Shown piece by piece: positions 1-8,492 of a DNA stretch of 64,000 nt. This DNA is from Bacillus sp. THAF10 (GTDB lineage Bacteria > Bacillota > Bacilli > Bacillales > Bacillaceae_I), in contig NZ_CP045403.1 of NCBI RefSeq assembly GCF_009363695.1, forward strand, positions 3,916,501 through 3,980,500, in the 5' to 3' direction. Position 1 is the stretch's first letter, and the number at the start of each line of letters is the position of its first letter. A program made the translations under genes and the position numbers. Under the pieces are notes generated by a model. That model was not told where the DNA came from. It worked only from the letters and a program-made list of their open reading frames with translations, and searched no databases.

Positions 1-1
1 C

Positions 2-7
2 GGGTAT
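2..7 (+). promoter_or_regulatory. Possible sigma-B -10 element (GGGTAT)
   Basis: GGGTAT matches the -10 of Bacillus general-stress sigma-B promoters and lies 31 bp before the ATG of the stress-protein gene. The matching -35 (GTTT type) would fall outside the window, so this is half a promoter at best. Confidence 0.4.
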
Positions 8-38
8 CAAAATTACATAACCAAGGAGGCGATAAAAA

Positions 39-383
39 ATGAAACCAACCTATAAAGAGTTTCAAAATGACGAACAAGTAGTAGGAGCAGTACAAGAGCT
101 AAAAGCACAAGGTGTCCATGATGATAACATTTATATCATTACACATGATGATGACCGTACGAATCGGATAGCTGATAATGCTGATGCTAATACTGTCGGC
201 GCCGGTGAAGTTGGTATGGATACGTATGTGAAAAATATTTTCCGCAGCAAAGGGGACGAGCTCCGTGCCCAGTTTAAAGAGCTAGGTTTTTCCGCACCAG
301 AGGCGGAACAGCTAGAGGAAAAGCTAGATCAAGGAAAAATTATTCTTGTTGTCAAAGATATGACCCCTAGTACCACCCTATAA
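39..383 (+). CDS. yflT: YflT-like general stress protein (heat-induced stress protein domain)
   Basis: A 114-residue soluble, acidic protein filled by one YflT/general stress protein 17M-type domain. It opens with the family's YKEFQNDEQVVGAVQELKAQG pattern, a predicted alpha/beta unit, and carries IYIITHDDDRT near residues 31-41. The AAGGAGG ribosome site ends 9 bases before the ATG. Members of this family in B. subtilis are sigma-B-dependent stress proteins of unknown biochemistry. The GGGTAT just upstream fits that, but the -35 cannot be seen. It is a single gene followed by a hairpin terminator. Family assignment is fairly sure; function is not known. Confidence 0.8.
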   Translation: MKPTYKEFQNDEQVVGAVQELKAQGVHDDNIYIITHDDDRTNRIADNADANTVGAGEVGMDTYVKNIFRSKGDELRAQFKELGFSAPEAEQLEEKLDQGKIILVVKDMTPSTTL

Positions 384-418
384 ATTTATTTCGACTCCCC
401 CTTAAAATATATGATTGA

Positions 419-450
419 GAGGATGGCCTTTGGTCGTCCTCTTTTTTCTT
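419..450 (+). terminator. Intrinsic terminator after the YflT-like gene
   Basis: GAGGATGGCC pairs with GGTCGTCCTC across a three-base loop, with a wobble and one mismatch, and runs straight into a T-rich tract. Confidence 0.75.
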
Positions 451-523
451 TTTTCCTTTTTCATGGTACACTCTTAGTAAGCAATCTCTTAAATAGGTGT
501 ACGACCAATTAGGAGGGAATTAT

Positions 524-1918
524 ATGACAAATAATATGACCATTACCATTCAGCATGAGAAAAAGCAATTGCTCCTCAAGCCTAGTAACGTGTATATGTA
601 TCAGGGATTTCAAGTTGTCGAAGCCTTTAATGAAAATTACACAGAATGCTACTATTTATTTTTCTATAAAACATCCTACCTTACTGGAAAATGCACAGCA
701 AAAATGAAGAGAAAATCAAAACTCAGCTCTATTTTGCAAAAAGGCATTCATTTTTCTCCAGATCATCCACTTTTAGCCTATTTACTCACGAACAATCGAC
801 TTCACACATTCCCTGCATTTACTCCACTTTGGGAAAAAATACAAAAGAAATACTCACCACTTGAAGCTTCCGTTATCCTTTCTATTTTCGACGCCTTTAT
901 GAAAAAAGAAAAAATCATCAACGTGATAAAAGAGTTTGCCCAACAATACCGTAGAGAAGGCAAACTGCTCCTCACGTATCAACTTCTCCGACTACTTACA
1001 GAAACGTATCCGACCAATAAATGGGCACAAGAAATGTCAAAAAGCCTTCAATATCAGTCCTATCAATCCCTTTATACTTCCAATCCCTCTTCCTTACTAC
1101 CCAAAGATCCACTGTATGTGGAGCAATACTGCTACAATCATATCGAACAAGCGGAATACCTTGCCCTTCTTCAAGAAAAATTGCAAAAAGAAGGCAGGCA
1201 AATGGAACGATTGTCCCTATATTCCTACTCCCTTACTAAAAGTACACCTGATGACTTTGATACCTATAAGCAAATGATTTCGTGTTTCTCTAAAAGCACA
1301 AGTACGGAAGAAAAAGTGAAGTTTCTCAGCTATATACTGCGACATAGAGAGGAGTATCATGAAGGGTTGTACCGCGATTTATTAGGTTTACTGAAACAAT
1401 CCGAGCGCTACGAAGACCTTTTAATCCTGCTTACAAAAAATAAAGCTCCTATTTCCGATAAAGATTTGCCATACATTCAAGAGGCGATGCAACATGTAAA
1501 ATGGGCGGAACACCCCAACTGGCTTTCAGAGCTTTCCTTCCATTTTGATGCTGACATCACACCTACTCAAGTTCAGGCGCTTTTTCAAATCGTCGTGCCA
1601 AACCTGCTTACCATCAAAGGATTGGATTATACAGAGCAATGGATTTCACCTTACTGTGCAAAGTATCCAGGAATTCCAATCCTAAAGAAAATAAAAAAAA
1701 TGGCCTCCTTAAAAAACGATCCAGACCAAATGTATGCACTTGGAGAAATGTACTATGAATTTAAACAGCTATCAGAGGCTGTAGAATGCTTTAACTGGGA
1801 GTTAGAGCTTGATCCATCAAATGCTAGCTCTATCAAGTGGCTGTCTAAGCTCTATCTTGAAATGGGGATGGTGGAGGAATCTAAGTCCTATCAGTATATG
1901 TTGAGGGAAGGATCTTAA
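524..1918 (+). CDS. TPR-repeat protein of unknown function
   Basis: A 464-residue, mostly helical cytoplasmic protein. I place the start at the ATG 7 bases after AGGAGGG; an in-frame GTG at 497 lies upstream of that ribosome site and is unlikely. The N-terminal ~130 residues form a beta-rich domain I do not recognise. The rest is helical, ending in a clear TPR unit (YALGEMYYEFKQLSEAVECF, then a 34-residue partner ending in SIKWLSKLYLEMGMVEESKS). There is no signal peptide or membrane segment. It converges on a dynamin-like gene that also carries TPR-like repeats, so the two may be functionally related; that is inference. No catalytic motif is visible. Confidence 0.7.
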   Translation: MTNNMTITIQHEKKQLLLKPSNVYMYQGFQVVEAFNENYTECYYLFFYKTSYLTGKCTAKMKRKSKLSSILQKGIHFSPDHPLLAYLLTNNRLHTFPAFTPLWEKIQKKYSPLEASVILSIFDAFMKKEKIINVIKEFAQQYRREGKLLLTYQLLRLLTETYPTNKWAQEMSKSLQYQSYQSLYTSNPSSLLPKDPLYVEQYCYNHIEQAEYLALLQEKLQKEGRQMERLSLYSYSLTKSTPDDFDTYKQMISCFSKSTSTEEKVKFLSYILRHREEYHEGLYRDLLGLLKQSERYEDLLILLTKNKAPISDKDLPYIQEAMQHVKWAEHPNWLSELSFHFDADITPTQVQALFQIVVPNLLTIKGLDYTEQWISPYCAKYPGIPILKKIKKMASLKNDPDQMYALGEMYYEFKQLSEAVECFNWELELDPSNASSIKWLSKLYLEMGMVEESKSYQYMLREGS

Positions 1919-1924
1919 TATAAG

Positions 1925-2105
1925 GCTGTTTTCGTAAACTTTGTTGCTACTGAGTGTAGTTAAGCAACACGTAATCAACGTTGCTGTCGTGCTCTTTTCG
2001 TGGAGGAGTTTTAAACACGTGGCAATTTTTCTTAGCTCGAAGATTGGAAAAAGGCTTAAAGCCAACTTTTTCTTAAGTTTTAGCAACAATCTTTTAGAAA
2101 AGAGC
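1925..2105. repeat. Dispersed intergenic repeat, family B copy 1
   Basis: About 180 bp that aligns over its whole length with 57721-57900. It holds nested inverted arms: GCTCTTTTC with GAAAAGAGC outside, then AAGATTG with CAATCTT, then AAAAAG with CTTTTT around CTTAAAGCC. The start of another copy (GCTGTTTTCGTAAA) follows at about 2114-2145. It lies between two convergent genes, next to their shared terminator. Confidence 0.7.
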
Positions 2106-2167
2106 TTAATAAAAAGCTGTTTTCGTAAATTTTGTTGCCACTATGTATTGATATGACACATGAACAA

Positions 2168-2200
2168 AAAACCCCAAATCCAAAATGGATTAGGGGTTTT
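2168..2200. terminator. Bidirectional terminator between convergent genes
   Basis: AAAACCCC and GGGGTTTT arms with AATCC/GGATT inside and a short AAAA loop. T-runs follow on both strands, so it can serve both the TPR gene and the dynamin-like gene. Confidence 0.75.
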
Positions 2201-2209
2201 CCTTTTCTA

Positions 2210-4948
2210 TTAATGCGTTGGAATATACGCGTTATCTTCGCACGCCTTCACCATAAACTCGTATTGAAGCAAGCGCACTTCAAACAGTTTTAGCGGGTCG
2301 TAATAGCGCTCAGGGCTTGCTTGCATTTGTTCTAGCTTTTTGTTGGCATGGGCAATGGTTGCTTCTGTTTCCTCGACTGTATGGTTTAAATCGAGGAATG
2401 CTCCCTCGTAGAACAGGTTGATGTCTGCTTTAAGCGCTTTTTCAAACAGATCGAATTCAAGGAAGAATTTATTGACTACATCCTCTGCAACGTCAGTGAA
2501 GCGTTCGTTTTCAATGTATTTTTTATACTGAGTAAAGAGAAGCTGGTTGCTTTGTTGCAGCGAGCCGAACAAACGACCGGCACCTTTTAGCAGGTATTGA
2601 GTCGTATTTGGACGATTCAGGATGTTTTGTTTCTCCACTTCCACCCTGCTTAGAATTCGGTTGATGTCCCTACGCCAGTCTTCCATTACTTTAAAATCGC
2701 AAACAAGCTTCATTTTTTCCTCTTTGTACAAGGCATTGAAGGTGTCGCTCATGCCTTGCAAGTATTCCTGGCTGTCCTTGAGCTCGCGGTTAGAGGTATC
2801 TAACCATAGTTGCAGCTCCTGACGCAGCCTTGGTAAGAGGTCTGAATGCATATACGTAGCGATGGTTTCGTTCATTCGCTCGTTTAATTCGAGATGAAGC
2901 GTTTTGAAATTACTGTCTTCCTTCACATAGCTTGAGCATTCACGAAGCAGCTTAGGAATCGTCTTCATGGCCTCTCGTTTCATTTCAATCGTAACAGCGC
3001 GGTACCCTTCTGTGATGCTTTGAATTTTTTCCGCTTCTGTATCATGCATGTGATGGATAAATCCACTCAGGCGGCTTAAGATGTCCTCATGAAAATCTAC
3101 TGTCCCTTTTAAATTGTCCTCCATCGCAATTCTGCTGTTGAGAAGCTCTGTTAAAGTAGAGCGAATCAACTGCAATAGCTTAGAGGTACGACGCTCTTCC
3201 ACTGCTTTACTGCGAAGCTTGAAGTTTGTTTCCATAAAATGAGCAAGATTCTGATGCTGCTTGCTCGCAGAACGTAGGGAAGAATAAGGGAACACTCTCG
3301 CATCAGGGAAAAACTCGTTGATGCGGTGCTTCGCTTCCTCGACGATTTGCGTTGCTTCGGCTTCATGGAAAGCTGTGTCCATTTTGTTTAGCACAAAGTG
3401 TACAGGAATTTCCGGTGCACGCTCTTTAATTTTCACAAGCACTTTTAGCTCTTCTTCGGTAAATGGTGTTTGAGCATCTAAAATGTACAGCAATCCATCC
3501 GAAAGTGGAATGTATTTCATTGTTTCATTTCCTTCCACATTCTGGCCTTCAAACTCAGGTGTGCTGATCAAGGAGTACTCTTGATCTTCTAGGAATGCTG
3601 ATGGCCATTTCAGGTCAATAATGGACCCTAGTCGATGGTCGGTAATCTCTCCTAGAGCAGTGGTTTCATCGAGCGTAATTTCGTTCATTTCTGCAATGTC
3701 CCCATCCGAGCTAACAAACACTGGGGCAGTCTCCTCCCCTAACAATTTCTCGCCGATGAGGGAATTAATAAAGGATGATTTTCCGTTCTGGACAGTCCCT
3801 GTTACAACAAGATGTTTTCGGTTTAGGTTACTGAGCTGAGAAAACAACCATTTTTTCTGATGAGCAACAACCAAATGATTATTTTTGGCCCATTCTATCA
3901 ATGTTTTGAATAACTCCACCGTGTAATTAACCTGGATGCTGTCGTGCTCGTAATGGAAAATGCGGTTTTCAGCATCCTCCAAGACGTGAGCCGATAATGC
4001 TGTTGGAAAAACCTCGTTCCAGGACATTACTGCTGCAGATGCAAATAGAGATTTTGATCTGTTTGATACCTTCAGCCAGTTGCCTAGTAAGTCCGGTACA
4101 ATTCCTTGTAATTCCTTAATCAAATATTTGCCTTCAATTAAGGATAAATACGTGCGTTGGTGCAGTCCTTCTACCTTTGTCCATGATACTTCTGAATCCC
4201 TCTCAAGCGAGGTAAAAATGCCATTTGCGGTTTTCACCCATTCTAAATATTGAGGGTGATTATCGTAATTTTGCCATAGGGCTGCTACTAGGCTTTCAAA
4301 CTTTTGCTTATTCTCTTCTAGTAGCACATGAAGAACTTCTTGGAAATAGCTTGGACTAAATTCTGTTGCATAGCCTGCATCAATATAGCTCAGCAAGCAG
4401 TCGTACCAAGCCTCTGAACGCGTTCTTATGGACTCATGCACCGCAAGCTCGATCGCATGCTGACGGTCATCCTGCTCTTCATAAAACGTACGGGCTGTTT
4501 GTGTAACATGTGGATAGTCAGGGTTGATGGCTATAGCCTTTTTAATATTTTTATAGGCATGTTCAAGCTTCCCTCGTTGGATATAGAGAGTGAATAGTTG
4601 GAGAGCAACTTCAATTTTAAGCGTAGAGTTGTCTGTCGTAATTTTGGAGTATATGTCTTCCGCATCCACGAGCATTCCAAGCTCAAAATAGGAATCGGCG
4701 ATGTTCTTTTTCGCCCATGGCCCTAGCTCATTGTGAACATTTTCCCATTTAAAGATAGCACTTTCGTAATCTTTGCTGTGAAAATAAACCTCACCTTGAG
4801 CAAAGCGGATAAAGGATAGGTCGGCCACTTCATTTTCTTGTTCGGCCAAAAACGCTTCCCCGAGAGCTTGCACGGGATGCTTTGTCTCTACATCCAAGAG
4901 TAACGTTTCAAAATACGTTTTACTGATTAATTTGTTTTCCTGTGTCAT
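2210..4948 (-). CDS. Bacterial dynamin-like GTPase with N-terminal TPR region
   Basis: A 912-residue protein. Residues 1-350 are helical with TPR-like repeats (around 45-145). A dynamin-type GTPase follows: P-loop GTVQNGKSS at 384-392, a G3-like STPEFEG at 462-468, and NKMD at 521-524. The remaining ~380 residues are long helices and coiled coil typical of dynamin stalk and middle regions. Dynamin-family proteins polymerise on membranes and remodel them with GTP. There is no signal peptide. I choose the ATG preceded by GGTGGGGG; a TTG 15 bases upstream lies inside that ribosome site. B. subtilis DynA is a double dynamin without TPRs, so this is a different architecture. The next genes downstream on the map are ParR and ParM. 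Confidence 0.8.
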   Translation of the reverse strand: MTQENKLISKTYFETLLLDVETKHPVQALGEAFLAEQENEVADLSFIRFAQGEVYFHSKDYESAIFKWENVHNELGPWAKKNIADSYFELGMLVDAEDIYSKITTDNSTLKIEVALQLFTLYIQRGKLEHAYKNIKKAIAINPDYPHVTQTARTFYEEQDDRQHAIELAVHESIRTRSEAWYDCLLSYIDAGYATEFSPSYFQEVLHVLLEENKQKFESLVAALWQNYDNHPQYLEWVKTANGIFTSLERDSEVSWTKVEGLHQRTYLSLIEGKYLIKELQGIVPDLLGNWLKVSNRSKSLFASAAVMSWNEVFPTALSAHVLEDAENRIFHYEHDSIQVNYTVELFKTLIEWAKNNHLVVAHQKKWLFSQLSNLNRKHLVVTGTVQNGKSSFINSLIGEKLLGEETAPVFVSSDGDIAEMNEITLDETTALGEITDHRLGSIIDLKWPSAFLEDQEYSLISTPEFEGQNVEGNETMKYIPLSDGLLYILDAQTPFTEEELKVLVKIKERAPEIPVHFVLNKMDTAFHEAEATQIVEEAKHRINEFFPDARVFPYSSLRSASKQHQNLAHFMETNFKLRSKAVEERRTSKLLQLIRSTLTELLNSRIAMEDNLKGTVDFHEDILSRLSGFIHHMHDTEAEKIQSITEGYRAVTIEMKREAMKTIPKLLRECSSYVKEDSNFKTLHLELNERMNETIATYMHSDLLPRLRQELQLWLDTSNRELKDSQEYLQGMSDTFNALYKEEKMKLVCDFKVMEDWRRDINRILSRVEVEKQNILNRPNTTQYLLKGAGRLFGSLQQSNQLLFTQYKKYIENERFTDVAEDVVNKFFLEFDLFEKALKADINLFYEGAFLDLNHTVEETEATIAHANKKLEQMQASPERYYDPLKLFEVRLLQYEFMVKACEDNAYIPTH

Positions 4949-5198
4949 ATTATCCCCCACCAATCATTCACCATTTTTTACTGGCTAATAATGAGCACTT
5001 TCAAATGCAAAGTGATGTGTATTTTTTTTCTATCATCTTGTATATAGTTCGTAAGTCTTTGCGTTTTTTGGACCATTATCTTATACCCTTTTTCCCAAAC
5101 AAATACTCATCATTTTACTATTTTCGTTTGAAAAAATTATTTCCCGGGAAAAGATGGAAATTCGAATGGTTTTTCATTTAAAAACTAAATGTAAGTCC
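4949..5198. other. AT-rich leader of the dynamin-like gene
   Basis: About 250 bp with no ORF that has a ribosome site. It must hold the promoter of the dynamin-like gene, but I see no clear -35/-10 pair. It ends at the inverted-end repeat. Confidence 0.4.
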
Positions 5199-5327
5199 GC
5201 TGGTGATTTCCGCAAAATGGCTCCGCGTCAGCGGGGCGAGTTGCGAGCGTCCTCGGCTGCGCCTGTGGGGTCTCCAGTCAATCGCTTCTTTTCTCCGGAG
5301 TCTCCGCCATTTGCTCCAATCACCAGC
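5199..5327. repeat. Dispersed repeat with inverted ends, family A copy 1
   Basis: The ends GCTGGTGATT and AATCACCAGC are perfect inverted repeats. The interior is GC-rich (GGCTCCGCGTCAGCGG and GCGCCTGTGGGGTCTCC) and shares words with copies at 10001 and 26842. It lies just past the ParR terminator. Confidence 0.75.
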
Positions 5328-5363
5328 TAGAAACTACTTTAAATAAGAAAAATAGAATACAAA

Positions 5364-5391
5364 AACGCGAGATAATAATTTCTCTCGCGTT
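5364..5391 (-). terminator. Terminator of the parM-parR operon
   Basis: AACGCGAGA pairs perfectly with TCTCGCGTT. On the minus strand a TTTTG tract follows, 15 bases beyond the parR stop. Confidence 0.8.
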
Positions 5392-5405
5392 TCTTCATTT
5401 TAGTA

Positions 5406-5987
5406 CTATTTATTCATATGTGATAAAAAATCTCCGAGCAGTTTGTCGACATCCTCGACCTCTAGCTCTTCTTTTTCTTCTGTGGAAGCTTGTTCCTGAA
5501 GTGCTGCGTCCCAATCGATGGCTTCTAAATCATCCTCTACTTCAGAGATAGGGGAACTAGCCTCCAGTTTCTCTGATGGTGATGAATCATCTGTATACAT
5601 GGATTCGCCTTGCAAATATAGCGCCTGATCGATGTCAGTTGAGTTACTGTTCATTGCTGCTAGGATGCTGGTTGCACGCACTGGATCTGAAAGAAGCTGG
5701 TAGACAATATTGCCTAACAAGGCCTCTGAATGCTGATGCTTCAGCCAATCCCGCTGGCTTTTTGATAAGCTTTTAGGAAGCGGGATCGAAATGGTCTCTT
5801 TTTCCCTAGCATGTGATTGTGTTACGCCTTGTAGGACAAAGTCGGCAATTTTGCTTGAAAAATTACGTCGTTCCGTTTCCTTAAGCCGCTGTAAATGTTT
5901 AATCAGGTGGTCTGGTGTGTCAGAGGGAATGCGGAAGGAAAGAGCTTGTCCGCGCTGAATCCCCTGACTAGCATTTGTTTTCTTCAT
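5406..5987 (-). CDS. parR: ParR-like DNA-binding adaptor of an actin-type partition system
   Basis: A 193-residue protein directly downstream of parM. Residues 14-55 (ALSFRIPSDTPDHLIKHLQR, then an ERRNFSSKIADFVLQ helix) look like the ribbon-helix-helix N-terminus of ParR proteins, which bind the centromere. A second basic region lies at about 68-105. The C-terminal 70 residues are strongly acidic and end in VDKLLGDFLSHMNK, the kind of tail ParR uses to dock on ParM filament ends. Start chosen at the ATG after AGGGTGATGGG. ParR is poorly conserved in sequence, so the assignment rests on the fold pattern plus position. Its likely site is the GTNNAC array at 7320-7487, and autorepression is expected. 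Confidence 0.75.
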   Translation of the reverse strand: MKKTNASQGIQRGQALSFRIPSDTPDHLIKHLQRLKETERRNFSSKIADFVLQGVTQSHAREKETISIPLPKSLSKSQRDWLKHQHSEALLGNIVYQLLSDPVRATSILAAMNSNSTDIDQALYLQGESMYTDDSSPSEKLEASSPISEVEDDLEAIDWDAALQEQASTEEKEELEVEDVDKLLGDFLSHMNK

Positions 5988-6000
5988 CCCATCACCCTAA

Positions 6001-7179
6001 TTATGCTTTCACTGGTTTTTGTTCTTTCGACTCTTTCTCTTTGTTGTTTTTCTTCACAAAGTCAGAAATCAATTTGTAATAAGCATTCGCCATCATCCAA
6101 ATGCTTTCCTTTTCATCCTCGAAAAAGTCAATATTATACCCATCTAGGTTATTGTTTAAGGTTTTTAAGTATTCTTTTAAAACCGTTGAACCGCCGCCAA
6201 CAAAATAGCAAATTTCTGATTGAGAATTCTTCTGCCATACGTTTCTAAGCAATCGATATTGCTTTTTCGCCAAATCAAGCAGAATGCGATCTGTAATATC
6301 ATGTACGCTCGTTCTGCTTCCACGTACCATAATGTGATTACGATCATTCTTCTTCGTAATAATCTCCACTACATCCGAGCGGCTGTCCAGCTCCACACCA
6401 TGCTTGGACAAAATTTCTTCCCTAATTTGCTCTAGCGCTTCTGATACACCAAGGTTAAAGCCTTGCGCTTTATCGTCATCCACATTGCGGTTTTTAATGA
6501 CAGCAATATCCGTTGAAAGACCACCGATATCTTGAATTAAAATACGCTTATCAATGAGGTCTTTGTTAATGATATTTCCATCATTATCTAAAACTAAGTT
6601 GATGTACGCAGCAAAGCCTTCTGGATAAACCTTGATTTCATCGAACTTGATGTTCACTTTCATGCCTTGGTATTTTGGTGTTACCAAAAACTCTACTTGG
6701 TGCACAGAGCCTAGTAATTTTGAACGATACCCAGCATCCTTGCCTTCCTTCACTTCTCGAAGCGGTAATCCAGTACCTAACGTATAGTTAGCATCAACGA
6801 CATTTTTATTACGAGGAAAAACTTTTTCATTTTGCGCATGAACTGCATCCAACGCCAACGTCGCAAATAGCATCACTAATGTTTGGTCTTCTTCAGATTT
6901 ACTGCTCCCTGGATCTAGCTCAGTTGCATTCTTACTTTTTGTTGCTAGATTACCAATACGATAAATGGCATTGTTGTCCATCAGGGCAGGGGAGTGTACA
7001 CGAACATGGATGCCATCAAGGGGATCCTTATTATCAAGCTCCTCAATTCCAATTACAGGACGATCTTCAATATCTCTAGCAATTACGTTTGGAATATTCA
7101 ATTCTGATTCTAGTTTTCCAAAAATAGCTTTAATAGAGTCGTTACCAACATCAATTGCCGCGATTCTAGATTTACTCAT
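6001..7179 (-). CDS. parM: ParM/StbA-type actin-like ATPase
   Basis: A 392-residue actin-fold ATPase of the ParM/StbA family. The nucleotide site is complete: phosphate-1 loop DVGNDSIK at 10-17, phosphate-2 loop DIGGLSTD at 217-224, and adenosine motif GGGST at 328-332. ParM filaments push ParR-bound DNA copies apart on low-copy plasmids. The gene is followed 13 bases later by the ParR-like gene and preceded by a phased repeat array, which is the usual par operon layout (centromere, motor, adaptor). A lysine-rich tail ends the protein. The surrounding genes are all housekeeping or metabolic, so the locus seems chromosomal, which is unusual for this system. Confidence 0.9.
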   Translation of the reverse strand: MSKSRIAAIDVGNDSIKAIFGKLESELNIPNVIARDIEDRPVIGIEELDNKDPLDGIHVRVHSPALMDNNAIYRIGNLATKSKNATELDPGSSKSEEDQTLVMLFATLALDAVHAQNEKVFPRNKNVVDANYTLGTGLPLREVKEGKDAGYRSKLLGSVHQVEFLVTPKYQGMKVNIKFDEIKVYPEGFAAYINLVLDNDGNIINKDLIDKRILIQDIGGLSTDIAVIKNRNVDDDKAQGFNLGVSEALEQIREEILSKHGVELDSRSDVVEIITKKNDRNHIMVRGSRTSVHDITDRILLDLAKKQYRLLRNVWQKNSQSEICYFVGGGSTVLKEYLKTLNNNLDGYNIDFFEDEKESIWMMANAYYKLISDFVKKNNKEKESKEQKPVKA

Positions 7180-7319
7180 TTGACATCTTCCTTTCTTTTC
7201 CTCTATTCAATATTGATTTCCTTAAGTAGTAAAAAAATCTAGTAAGTATAATTTAAGCGTACCTAAAGTTCTTCCACTAATCAATCCTTCATCGTAAAAG
7301 TAATGAAAGTGTAAAAAAC

Positions 7320-7487
7320 GTTTACAACTGTGTTTACTTTGCAAACATGTCTACATTTTAGGTATACCTGTTTACATAAACTGTACACATCCATATATAC
7401 CAGCATGTTTACGTGTTTGTATACATGTAAACCAATTACGTTTACAACCGTATACATTTTGTATACTTGTAGACGATTTTTGTAAAC
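7320..7487. promoter_or_regulatory. Candidate parC centromere: phased GTNNAC box array
   Basis: Sixteen hexamers of the form GTNNAC (GTTTAC, GTATAC, GTAAAC, GTCTAC, GTAGAC, GTACAC, with GCAAAC and ATATAC as weak members) start at 7320, 7332, 7341, 7349, 7362, 7370, 7383, 7395, 7407, 7419, 7427, 7440, 7450, 7461, 7469 and 7482. Mean spacing is 10.8 bp, close to one helical turn. The array lies 140 bp upstream of parM, where parC is expected, and is free of ORFs. Confidence 0.75.
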
Positions 7488-7526
7488 TTTAATATTTCAA
7501 CCATATTATCCCTTTTATTCCTCTGA

Positions 7527-8486
7527 TTAAATATCCAATTCTAGTAAATTATCACTGCACCTCGACACACAAGTAATCATCGTTTCATTCTCTCGTCTCT
7601 CTTCTTCTGAGAGAAAATCATCCAAATGAAGTACAGAACCAGCCTTCACTTTAATTTCACAAGTTCCACAGCGGCCAATTTTACAGGAAGAAGGGACATA
7701 ATATCCTGCAGCAAGTAAGGTATCCAAAACAGAGATATCTTCCTTTACTTTGATGTGTTCTCCATTGTTCAATATTATTGTAAATGCCTCTCCCTGCTCC
7801 GAGCTAATTGGGGGAGTAAAATGCTCATAATGAATGTGAGTGGCCGGAAAGCCAATCTCTGTTGCTTGCTTAATGAAAATGGAAATAAAGGCAGGTGGAC
7901 CACAAAAATAAACATGTGTCCCAATCAAGTGATCATGTAAGCTCCGAGTTGTTAACCGATGTTGTTGATTAGAAAAATAAAACGATACATGGTCAGCAAA
8001 ATGAGTAATTAAATACGGATAAAACGCACACTCCTTTATGGAACGTGCTGCATAATGGAGTTCAAAGGAGTGCCCTTCCCTCTTCAATGTATGCATCATG
8101 GAAAGAAAGGGAGTAATGCCAATCCCAGCCGCATAAAAGACATGATGAGTGCCAGAAGAACTTATTGTGAAATAGTTTTTAGGTAAGCTTATTTGCAGCC
8201 TATCACCTTCAGCAGCTTGATGATGCAAGTAGGAGGACCCCCCTTTTGAGTCACTTGTCAGCTTAACAGCAATTTCGTATGCGTCTCTTTGGGCAGGATC
8301 ATTTACAAGGGAGTACCTTCTATCTATCACCCCTTGATTGGTTGCTAGGTTAAGAATGATGTGGGAACCAGGACTAAAACGAGGCAGAAATCCACCATCC
8401 ACTGCCTTCAAAACAAAGCGTTTGATGCTAGAAGTCTCTTCTATAATTTTGTTTATGTATACATCAATATAGTTCTCTTGACTCAA
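7527..8486 (-). CDS. Ferredoxin-type oxidoreductase of the PDR/VanB family (N-demethylase reductase)
   Basis: A 319-residue flavin reductase. The N-terminal FAD/FMN-binding barrel has RRYSLVND near residues 57-64. An NAD-binding domain follows (YAAGIGITPFLSMM near 122-135), then a C-terminal plant-type 2Fe-2S domain with CKIGRCGTC and a distal cysteine. Phthalate-dioxygenase-reductase-like proteins pass electrons from NAD(P)H to an oxygenase; here the partner is the heme N-demethylase two genes upstream. The start is TTG, with AAAGGAG lying across the stop of the upstream gene, so translation is probably coupled. Last gene of the three-gene operon. Confidence 0.85.
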   Translation of the reverse strand: MSQENYIDVYINKIIEETSSIKRFVLKAVDGGFLPRFSPGSHIILNLATNQGVIDRRYSLVNDPAQRDAYEIAVKLTSDSKGGSSYLHHQAAEGDRLQISLPKNYFTISSSGTHHVFYAAGIGITPFLSMMHTLKREGHSFELHYAARSIKECAFYPYLITHFADHVSFYFSNQQHRLTTRSLHDHLIGTHVYFCGPPAFISIFIKQATEIGFPATHIHYEHFTPPISSEQGEAFTIILNNGEHIKVKEDISVLDTLLAAGYYVPSSCKIGRCGTCEIKVKAGSVLHLDDFLSEEERRENETMITCVSRCSDNLLELDI

Positions 8487-8492
8487 ACAAAT

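Noticed and set aside
4942..5181. Plus-strand ORF of 79 residues before the dynamin-like gene
   Set aside because: AT-rich, aromatic-rich composition, no ribosome site, overlaps the opposite start region.
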